Below, one piece after another: positions 18,443 to 24,892 of a stretch of 64,000 nt of DNA. Every line of letters starts with the position of its first letter. Positions within the stretch are counted from its first letter, which is position 1. Under the pieces are notes generated by a model, which saw nothing but the letters and a program-made list of their open reading frames with translations, was not told the origin of the DNA and searched no databases. The stretch is taken from NCBI RefSeq assembly GCF_000151105.2, contig NC_014804.1, positions 620,001 to 684,000 on the forward strand. The letters are read 5' to 3'. Both the position numbers and the translations under genes were made by a program. Source of the DNA: Thermococcus barophilus MP (lineage in GTDB: Archaea; Methanobacteriota_B; Thermococci; Thermococcales; Thermococcaceae).

Positions 18443-19705
18443 ATGAGAAGGAGACAGAAAATTGGTACGGCGATCTTAGCGCTTTTCACAATTTTTGTTA
18501 TTGCAAGTTATTTCTCAGTCCCCAAAGAGGAGCTTGACAACTGGGAAAACGTAGTATACTGGATCAATTACCCCAAAAGGGCAAAGCCTGTTTGGTTAGG
18601 AGGGATTTCAACTGTTAAGCTAACTCCCGAGCTAAACTGGTCATCCCAAGGATACAGCTCCTATGTTTACACCTATGAACATAAATACGATGAGAAGCCC
18701 AACGACATTGCGGTTATCATATCTCATCCAGCTCTTCATGTTATTGACGTAAAGAGACCGGATGGGATTTTAGTTAATGTTTATGATGGGATGCTTTTTC
18801 AGAATATTACCTTGAATACAAACGATAGAACTGCCCTCTCAATTTTTAGAGCATTGAGGGAGAGGTTCAACTTAACTGACGCTGATTTAGGAACAAAAAC
18901 ACCTACAGAGCTGCTTTTTTCTGCTGATTCAAATTTTGACACACTAAAGGGCACTTATACTTTCAGAGTTCTATGCAACTGCTCAGCCCCTCCAGAAGTC
19001 ATCGTTTATGGGACAAGTTATGGACTGCTTGGAACTGACAGCTATGGTAGGGATATATGGGCGGGATTTGTTAAGGGCATGGTTAATACACTCTATTTGG
19101 CACTATTCACAACATTTATGATAATTGCTTTGGGTCTTATGCTCGGCTTAATCTCTGGCTACTTTAGAAACCTGTTCTCTTCCATAGTCACATTTTTCTT
19201 GGAAGTTCTTACAGCCCTTCCAATTTTGTCCATCCTCGTTGTTCTCACGTGGGTCATGTCGAGGCAGGGCATTGGGGCTCGTGTTGAAGTTAATCCTATA
19301 AAGTTCATGCTTTTGGTCTCGATATTGCTGGTAGGTAAGTTTGCCAAGACTATCAGGATAATGACAATCCAAGAAAAGTCAAGAGAGCACGTTACTGCCA
19401 GCATCTCTTTGGGGGCTTCGGGATTTCATGTCATCAGAAGGCACATTTTACCGGTGATTTCAGAGTACAGCGTTAGGTACTTCACATTTTTGATGCCAAG
19501 AATTGTTGCCTTGATTTCAATCTTCGGCTTCTTTGGATTAATACCTGGCGTAAACTGGGGCTCATTCGTTGTTGAGGCTTTACAACAAGGAGCATTATAC
19601 GGGGGGTACTGGTGGTGGGTGCTTTCACCGGGATTTGCCATGGCATTCTTAAGCTTGGGCTTTGCTCTGGTTGTATCTATCGATAAACCCCTAACTCTCT
19701 CTTAG
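18443..19705 (+). CDS. ABC transporter permease, DppC type, with a large extracytoplasmic insert
   Basis: The 420-aa permease has a first helix at about residues 7-25, then roughly 165 residues of soluble, probably extracytoplasmic sequence (with NWS, NIT and NLT sequons). The DppC signature LLGTDSYGRDIWAGF and five more helices follow. The EAA loop is ASISLGASGFHVIRRHILP. Typical DppC proteins are about 300 aa, so the insert is unusual. GGGTGAG at the end of the upstream gene serves as its ribosome binding site. The stop overlaps the convergent membrane-protein gene by 15 bases. Confidence 0.9.
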   Translation: MRRRQKIGTAILALFTIFVIASYFSVPKEELDNWENVVYWINYPKRAKPVWLGGISTVKLTPELNWSSQGYSSYVYTYEHKYDEKPNDIAVIISHPALHVIDVKRPDGILVNVYDGMLFQNITLNTNDRTALSIFRALRERFNLTDADLGTKTPTELLFSADSNFDTLKGTYTFRVLCNCSAPPEVIVYGTSYGLLGTDSYGRDIWAGFVKGMVNTLYLALFTTFMIIALGLMLGLISGYFRNLFSSIVTFFLEVLTALPILSILVVLTWVMSRQGIGARVEVNPIKFMLLVSILLVGKFAKTIRIMTIQEKSREHVTASISLGASGFHVIRRHILPVISEYSVRYFTFLMPRIVALISIFGFFGLIPGVNWGSFVVEALQQGALYGGYWWWVLSPGFAMAFLSLGFALVVSIDKPLTLS

Positions 19706-20176
19706 CTTTGTGTACACTAAAAACACAGCAAGAACTACCAAAAGCTCTGCTATTACCAGAGGCAAATCATACGAATAGTAGAGCCTGTGAATATGTACAA
19801 GACTTGGAATAAAGAGCATAAGAGCCAACAGAGTACTTACTGGGCACAGTATTAAGAAGTCTTTGAATGAGAAGCTGGGATTTATGTCAGCAACCACAAG
19901 CTTGGAAAGGTAGTAAGATAAAGACATCAGTAGCGCAGTAAATATTAAATAGCCCCCAATTACTTTCTTTCCAAGTTTTTCACGATCCCACACGGCATAT
20001 ATGACTATTAAAGGCATAACCCCAATATATGCCTCTAACCATGCAGAGAGGTCTTTTAAAAATCCATAAGGAGCATCAAAGTTAGCAAAAGCTACTGCTC
20101 CCGGCTGGAGGACAGCCAGAGCAAGGAGGTTTATTAAGAGAAATTTGAGTTGCTCCCTCTTCAAGAATGCCACCAT
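19691..20176 (-). CDS. Hypothetical membrane protein, 161 aa
   Basis: The protein has about four to five hydrophobic segments and no motif I recognise. The ATG at 20176 has no ribosome binding site. On the minus strand a TATA-like AAAAATAAATAC (about 20197-20208) stands some 25 bases upstream, which suggests a leaderless transcript. Its end overlaps the ABC permease gene. Confidence 0.65.
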   Translation of the reverse strand: MVAFLKREQLKFLLINLLALAVLQPGAVAFANFDAPYGFLKDLSAWLEAYIGVMPLIVIYAVWDREKLGKKVIGGYLIFTALLMSLSYYLSKLVVADINPSFSFKDFLILCPVSTLLALMLFIPSLVHIHRLYYSYDLPLVIAELLVVLAVFLVYTKLRES

Positions 20177-20292
20177 GTCAAATTTTAGTTTTGCAGTATT
20201 TATTTTTTTCTTGTTGTTTCAAATTCAAAATTTTAGAATTTTCTTGCTCAAAAAAGTTAAATACTAAAAGAGCAAACCAAAATCAGTAAGTG

Positions 20293-20310
20293 GAACGTTT
20301 CGAAACGTTC
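20293..20310. promoter_or_regulatory. 18-bp perfect palindrome upstream of the first secreted-protein cassette
   Basis: GAACGTTTCGAAACGTTC is identical to its reverse complement. It lies 55 bases before the start codon at 20365. A related, imperfect site (AACGTTATGAAACG) occurs at the same place before the paralogous cassette at 22489. Palindrome, spacing and duplication argue for an operator of the regulator encoded in each cassette. That assignment is inference. Confidence 0.65.
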
Positions 20311-20318
20311 TTTTCACC

Positions 20319-20333
20319 GGGTTCCTAAAATAA
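20319..20333 (+). promoter_or_regulatory. Conserved element GGGTTCCTAAAATAA
   Basis: This block recurs as GGGTTCCTAATATAG before the second cassette (22516-22530), 46 and 48 bases before the respective start codons. The AT-rich half could be the TATA box, giving a very short leader; alternatively an upstream TATA-like sequence (TTAAATACTA, about 20258-20267) is used. The sequence alone does not decide. Confidence 0.45.
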
Positions 20334-20364
20334 GCCAAAATCCCATTCATATCTGGTGATGTCC

Positions 20365-21555
20365 ATGAGAATCGCTTGGGCACTGATGGTGTTGCTTCTG
20401 GGGAGTTTAGTGCCATTGAGTGTAGCCCAAGAAGAAGCCAGCAACACAACAGAAATTCAGCAATTAAGCCTTGATAACGCAACAAGGGAGCAGATAATTG
20501 CAGAACAGCTTATCAACCAACTTATGAGATTGGATAAATTCACTGAAAAGAGAATTGAACCCATTAGAGATAAGCTTCCTGAGAACTCAACAATATTGAT
20601 ACATTATGAGAAAGCAAAAGAGTACAAAGAGAAGGCACTTGAAGAGTTTAACAACGGCAGTTATTACAACTCGATACTCGATGCATTAACGGCTATGCAC
20701 CATTACAAGATTGTTTTAAGGGAGCTAAAAGAAGGAAAAGAAAAAGTTGAAGATGCAAGAGAATGGATAAGAGCAGAGATAGAGAGGACAATCAGATACT
20801 TTAAATTCGTTGAAAAAACCATTAGAATGGCTGAAAAAGAGGGAATTGATGTCAGCAACTTGACAGTGCTTTATAATGAAACAAAGCAAGCATATAAGGT
20901 TGTGTTAGAGGATATTAAGGCAAAAGATTTTGGAAAAGCACGAGAAGACCTCCAAGTAGCGAAAGAAAAGAAGATGCAGCTCGACAAAGAACTGAGGAGA
21001 GTTAGAAAAGAGCTGGCTTATGCAAACGCTGACAGGATTGTAAAAGGGTTTTTAACGAGAACGAGCAGAGGTATTGCCTTTGCTGAGAGGGCTATACAAG
21101 AGGCAAAAATTAGAGGAATAGATACTGCCGAAGCGGAGGATAAGCTTGAGGAGATAAAAGCAATTTATGATGAAGTCAAAAGCTTGGCAGAACAAGAAAA
21201 ATGGGAAGATGCTTTAACGGTTATAATCAATAACAAAGCAGAGATTGATGCATTTTTCAGGAGCCTCAATAGAATTCATGAAAAATTCGCTGAAGAGAAA
21301 ATAAAAAGAGACGCTGGAGCATTTCTCCGGGAGATGCAAGATAGGATTAGAAAAGATACCAGAGCATTACAAGAGCTCAAAAGAAGAGGAGTTGATACAA
21401 GAAGGGCTGAAATTGAACTTAGAACCGCTGCACAGGAGTTACAAATAGGATTAAGGCTGCTCAAAGAAAGAAAGCCCGCCCTTGCAAGGGAACATTTTGG
21501 GATTGCACTGAGGCTCCTTTACAGTGTTGAGCAGTTTATCCTCTCTCATTCCTGA
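20365..21555 (+). CDS. Secreted helical-repeat protein, first cassette
   Basis: The 396-aa protein starts with a signal peptide (WALMVLLLGSLVPLSVAQ, likely cleaved near residue 22). The rest is almost wholly helical and charged, with four loosely repeated units of about 70-90 residues. Recurring landmarks are EGIDVSNL, RGIDTAEAE and RGVDTRRAE, each preceding a helix pair. Several N-glycosylation sequons (NTT, NAT, NGS, NLT) lie in the N-terminal half. There is no second membrane segment, so it should be secreted or peripheral. ATG 20365 has GGTG six bases upstream; GTG 20356 and ATG 20359 are alternatives. It is paralogous to the 22564 gene (shared YNETKxAYxVV). Function unknown; the transmembrane regulator gene follows after 23 bases. 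Confidence 0.8.
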   Translation: MRIAWALMVLLLGSLVPLSVAQEEASNTTEIQQLSLDNATREQIIAEQLINQLMRLDKFTEKRIEPIRDKLPENSTILIHYEKAKEYKEKALEEFNNGSYYNSILDALTAMHHYKIVLRELKEGKEKVEDAREWIRAEIERTIRYFKFVEKTIRMAEKEGIDVSNLTVLYNETKQAYKVVLEDIKAKDFGKAREDLQVAKEKKMQLDKELRRVRKELAYANADRIVKGFLTRTSRGIAFAERAIQEAKIRGIDTAEAEDKLEEIKAIYDEVKSLAEQEKWEDALTVIINNKAEIDAFFRSLNRIHEKFAEEKIKRDAGAFLREMQDRIRKDTRALQELKRRGVDTRRAEIELRTAAQELQIGLRLLKERKPALAREHFGIALRLLYSVEQFILSHS

Positions 21556-21578
21556 TTTTTTATTTTGGAGGTGAGTAA

Positions 21579-22409
21579 ATGAAGAAATCCATAACTCTGA
21601 TTAGTCTCGCCTTGCTTATAATTCCACTGGTCAGTGCTGAGTTTACGGTTTCTGAATTGGAACTCACCATTTACAGAGATGGGTATGTTGAAGTCAGTTA
21701 TCAAATCATTCCAAGTGATTATGCTGTTCAAATAAGTGTCCCTCTTTTAGGTGAGAATTACGAAAACCTCATTGTAGAAGATGAAAATGGCAATCCCCTT
21801 AATTTTGAGATTTCTGGGAATAGTGTGGTTATTTATGTTGATGATGCTCAACTTATAAAACTCTCATATTACACTCCTGATTTAACTTCCAAGCATGGAC
21901 TTGTTTGGACTCTAAACGTTTCTTCACCTTATCCGTTTAAGGTTGTGCTTCCCCAAAACGCAATAGTTGTTGATCTTAGCGATATCCCCCTTTCAATAAG
22001 CGCAAATGTAATCTCTATGCCACCCGGAAACCAAAGTATCTCATATACTCTGGGATATGGGGTAGAAAAAGCTTCCCAGAATTGGGTATACTATCTCATC
22101 ACAAGTGTTCTGATTATCAGCGCAGTGTTTATTGGAATAAAGCTGATCTCCAAAAGGTCCTCAAAGAGCATTAAAATTGACCGGGAGGCATTTCTAAAAA
22201 AGATGGAGAAGTTTGATCTAAATGACGAAGAAAAAAGCGCATTGCTGTATATCCTTGAAAAAGGTGGTAGAGCAAGCCAGGCTGAAGTAAGAAACGCCCT
22301 CGGACTTCCAAAAACCACTGCATGGAGGATGTTTAAACGTCTTGAGAAGCAAGGATTAGTAAAAATAATCCGGGGGAGGAAGGAAAACTGGGTGGAGCTT
22401 AAGTTTTAG
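21579..22409 (+). CDS. Membrane-anchored winged-helix regulator, first cassette
   Basis: The 276-aa protein has a signal-like N-terminal helix (residues 3-20), then about 145 residues of beta-rich domain that should face outside (YRDGYVEVSYQIIPSDYAV; YYTPDLTSKHGLVWTLNVS). One transmembrane helix (about 168-188) is followed by a cytoplasmic winged helix with QAEVRNALGLPKTTAWRMF and RLEKQGLVKI. This is a one-component transmembrane transcription regulator: an outside sensor joined to an inside DNA-binding domain, like halobacterial proteins with a C-terminal DUF7343-type HTH. It probably controls the gene in front of it. GGAGGTGAG precedes the ATG. Confidence 0.82.
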   Translation: MKKSITLISLALLIIPLVSAEFTVSELELTIYRDGYVEVSYQIIPSDYAVQISVPLLGENYENLIVEDENGNPLNFEISGNSVVIYVDDAQLIKLSYYTPDLTSKHGLVWTLNVSSPYPFKVVLPQNAIVVDLSDIPLSISANVISMPPGNQSISYTLGYGVEKASQNWVYYLITSVLIISAVFIGIKLISKRSSKSIKIDREAFLKKMEKFDLNDEEKSALLYILEKGGRASQAEVRNALGLPKTTAWRMFKRLEKQGLVKIIRGRKENWVELKF

Positions 22410-22488
22410 AAGCGGATAAATATAAGTAAACCCTCAGCCTTACATTTTCTCTCTGCAAATGCTTTTTTATAAAAGAGAAACTCGGAGA

Positions 22489-22502
22489 AACGTTATGAAA
22501 CG
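22489..22502. promoter_or_regulatory. Palindrome-related site before the second cassette
   Basis: AACGTTATGAAACG matches the core AACGTTTCGAAACG of the perfect palindrome at 20293-20310, differing only at the two central positions. The right half-site is degraded (AAACGAGC instead of AAACGTTC). It lies just downstream of a TATA-like TTTATAAAAG (22467-22476), where a repressor would block transcription, and upstream of the shared GGGTTCCTAA block. Confidence 0.5.
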
Positions 22503-22515
22503 AGCAAAGTCCAGC

Positions 22516-22530
22516 GGGTTCCTAATATAG
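22516..22530 (+). promoter_or_regulatory. Conserved element GGGTTCCTAATATAG
   Basis: The first ten bases are identical to the block at 20319-20328. It stands 48 bases before the start codon at 22564. Its conservation in an otherwise diverged, AT-rich leader implies a function shared by the two cassettes. Confidence 0.45.
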
Positions 22531-22563
22531 AGAGAACACATACTTACTATCAGGTGAGAACCC

Positions 22564-23874
22564 ATGAAGATGAGTATGAAAACACTGCTGGTGCTCTTCA
22601 TAGGGGCACTGATACCTCTAAGCACTGCATGGGCGGCAACCAACACAACCGCAGTGAGCAACGTTTTAGTGGTCAACGCCACGAACGTGACCAACACCAC
22701 TCCTGTTAACATGACCAACGTCACCAATACAACTACAAAGAACACGAGCGCTGTTCAGGCGTACAATCTGCTCCTGATACTGGACAAGGTCGCCAACTAC
22801 ACTGCAGGCCTGATGGCCGAGCTCAATGCGAGCAACGTCACGATCTCTAACTACACCCTTGATCTCTACTCCCAGGCTGAAACAGCCCGTGCCCAGGCGT
22901 GGGAGCTTTACAACACCGGCAACTACAGCGAGAGCATAAACGCCTCCATGAATGCCCTCTACCTCTACAAAGAGGCCATAGAGGAGCTCACCGACTACTA
23001 CGAGGAGCACAAGGAGAAGAAAATGGAGGAACAGTACGAGTACTATGAACTCATAATGGACGCTAAGGAGGAGCTCCAGAGAGCCAGAGAGTACTTCCCC
23101 TACGTGGAGAAAGTTATCGCGGAGGCCAAAGCAGAGGGCCTCAACGTCACCTACGTCATGGAGCTTTACAACGAGACTAAAGCGGCTTATATGGTCGTCG
23201 CCCAGGATCTTGCCAGCGGCAACGTCACAGCCCTCAAGGCGGACCTTGAGTATGCGGAAGAGCTAATGGACAAGCTTGAGGATGCCGTTGAGGAGCTCCA
23301 GGAGCAGATAGTCAGCGCAAAGGCCGATGAGATAAGCCAGGCCTTCATGGAGAAGCTCCAAGAGCAGATGAAGCTCATGAATGAACTGCTTGCCATGCTC
23401 CAGAACTCCACGATAAACGCCACGTACCTGCAGGAGAACCTCATGGAGCTCCAGACGATGTACGAGCAGTTCAACGCCCTCGTTGAGAGCGGCCAGTATG
23501 AGGAAGCCCTTGACATGCTCCACGACATCAACGAGGAGCTGAAGGAGATAATCGAAGATACCAAAGAGATAGAGAGGGAGTATAAGGAGGAAATAGAAGA
23601 GAAAGGAGAGCACAAGGATGAAAAGGACAGCGAAGATGAATACGAAGATGATCACAAGAAGACGGACGAGCACAAGGACGAATACACCAGTGATGAGAGT
23701 GAAGATGACCAGAATGGGAACTATGAAGAACAAAGCGACAATGATGATGGCAACACTGGAAACTACGAAGAGCAGGAGTCTCATGATGAGGATAACGGCC
23801 AGCATGAGGACTCTGAGGATAACAACGGAGACGGGGAACACAACGGTGAAGACGAGTCGGAGGATGAGGAGTGA
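22564..23874 (+). CDS. Secreted helical protein with an acidic tail, second cassette
   Basis: The 436-aa paralogue of the 20365 product has a signal peptide (LLVLFIGALIPLSTAWA), then an Asn/Thr-rich stretch dense in N-glycosylation sequons (NTT, NAT, NVT, NMT, NTS, NYT). Helical repeats follow (EGLNVTYVMELYNETKAAY; AQDLASGN). About 85 C-terminal residues are of low complexity: almost only D, E, N, G, H, K, S, Q and Y, ending ESEDEE. The tail is absent from the first copy and might bind metal ions or basic surfaces. Codon use is far richer in GC than in neighbouring genes (about 57% in bases 23281-23340, against 32% in 20701-20760). GGTGAG precedes the ATG. Function unknown. Confidence 0.8.
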   Translation: MKMSMKTLLVLFIGALIPLSTAWAATNTTAVSNVLVVNATNVTNTTPVNMTNVTNTTTKNTSAVQAYNLLLILDKVANYTAGLMAELNASNVTISNYTLDLYSQAETARAQAWELYNTGNYSESINASMNALYLYKEAIEELTDYYEEHKEKKMEEQYEYYELIMDAKEELQRAREYFPYVEKVIAEAKAEGLNVTYVMELYNETKAAYMVVAQDLASGNVTALKADLEYAEELMDKLEDAVEELQEQIVSAKADEISQAFMEKLQEQMKLMNELLAMLQNSTINATYLQENLMELQTMYEQFNALVESGQYEEALDMLHDINEELKEIIEDTKEIEREYKEEIEEKGEHKDEKDSEDEYEDDHKKTDEHKDEYTSDESEDDQNGNYEEQSDNDDGNTGNYEEQESHDEDNGQHEDSEDNNGDGEHNGEDESEDEE

Positions 23875-23950
23875 ACATCTTTTTAAGTATCTTTTTCTTG
23901 GTTTTAAGAATATTTTTAAGGGGAATTTCTTAACTTCTGGAGGTGCTGAG

Positions 23951-24892
23951 ATGAGGAGCAAAGCAGCAATAGTGCTGGCAATTGCACTCATGATTCTGCC
24001 TTTCATAAGCGGGCAGTACTCCGTCGAGTCTCTAAGCCTTACAGTCTATTCCGACGGGTACGTTAAGGTATCTGAGGTCATTATCCCAGAAAACTACACG
24101 GTCAGCTTTTCCATATCACTTCTCGCCACCAACGTTGAAGGGCTGACCGTTATCGATGAGAATGGGAATCCTCTACCGTACAAAATAAACGGTTCCATTC
24201 TTACCGTATACTTCGAAAACGCCATCCCAATTAAAATAACTTATTATACTCCCGATCTTACATCAAAGAAAGGAGCAATATGGAGTGTCCATTTCAGTTC
24301 AACCATCCCCGTTAAAATCACGTTTCCAGATAACGCTGTTATAGTTGACCTTACAGATATACCTCTCGAGATAAATGGGAACTCAATTCTCATGCCCCCT
24401 GGAAATCAGACGGTTTCTTATGTCCTTGAATACAGACCAGTAGGAACTGAGGCTCCAGCTGCCCCAACATTGGGAACAACCACTAAATCCTTCAACTCAA
24501 CGGTACCATCAAGCCCAGGCTCTTCATCTCAGAGTTCAAGCACTTCCAGCGAAGGCTCCATGAACTGGACGATGGTTGGTATATTGACCCTCCTTGCCCT
24601 TGCCGCCGGCGGGGGCTTTGTCTACATGAGGCGTGGAGGAGGAGAAAAAGCCATCGGCATCAGCAGGGAGGACTTTGAGAGACGCCTCAAAGAGTACGAA
24701 CTGACAAAGGACGAGGAGAAGGCCCTGCTCTACCTGTTTGACAGGGGCGGGAAGGCTAAGCAGGCCGAAGTCAGAGAGATGCTTGGGATTCCTAAGACGA
24801 CCGCCTGGAGGATGTTCCAGCGCCTTGAGAAGCAGGGGCTGGTGAGGGTTTACAAGAAGAAGAGAGAGAATTGGGTGGAGCTAAGGCTTTAA
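23951..24892 (+). CDS. Membrane-anchored winged-helix regulator, second cassette
   Basis: The 313-aa paralogue of the 21579 product has the same layout. It has an N-terminal signal-like helix, an external beta domain (YSDGYVKVSEVIIPENY; YYTPDLTSKKGAIW), a Ser/Thr-rich linker of about 45 residues not found in the first copy, one transmembrane helix (TMVGILTLLALAAGGGFVY), and a cytoplasmic winged helix (QAEVREMLGIPKTTAWRMF). ATG 23951 is set by GGAGGTG; the frame is open far upstream, but that part shadows the acidic tail of the previous gene. The sensor half is AT-rich (35% GC in 24181-24240) and the HTH half GC-rich (60% in 24781-24840), which suggests recombination between cassettes of different origin. 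It overlaps metG by four bases. Confidence 0.82.
   Translation: MRSKAAIVLAIALMILPFISGQYSVESLSLTVYSDGYVKVSEVIIPENYTVSFSISLLATNVEGLTVIDENGNPLPYKINGSILTVYFENAIPIKITYYTPDLTSKKGAIWSVHFSSTIPVKITFPDNAVIVDLTDIPLEINGNSILMPPGNQTVSYVLEYRPVGTEAPAAPTLGTTTKSFNSTVPSSPGSSSQSSSTSSEGSMNWTMVGILTLLALAAGGGFVYMRRGGGEKAIGISREDFERRLKEYELTKDEEKALLYLFDRGGKAKQAEVREMLGIPKTTAWRMFQRLEKQGLVRVYKKKRENWVELRL

Noticed and set aside
23618-23950. N-terminal extension of the second regulator frame (rich in K, M, T, R)
   Set aside because: It is the shifted-frame shadow of the acidic tail of the preceding gene; the ribosome binding site GGAGGTG and a signal-like helix place the start at 23951.
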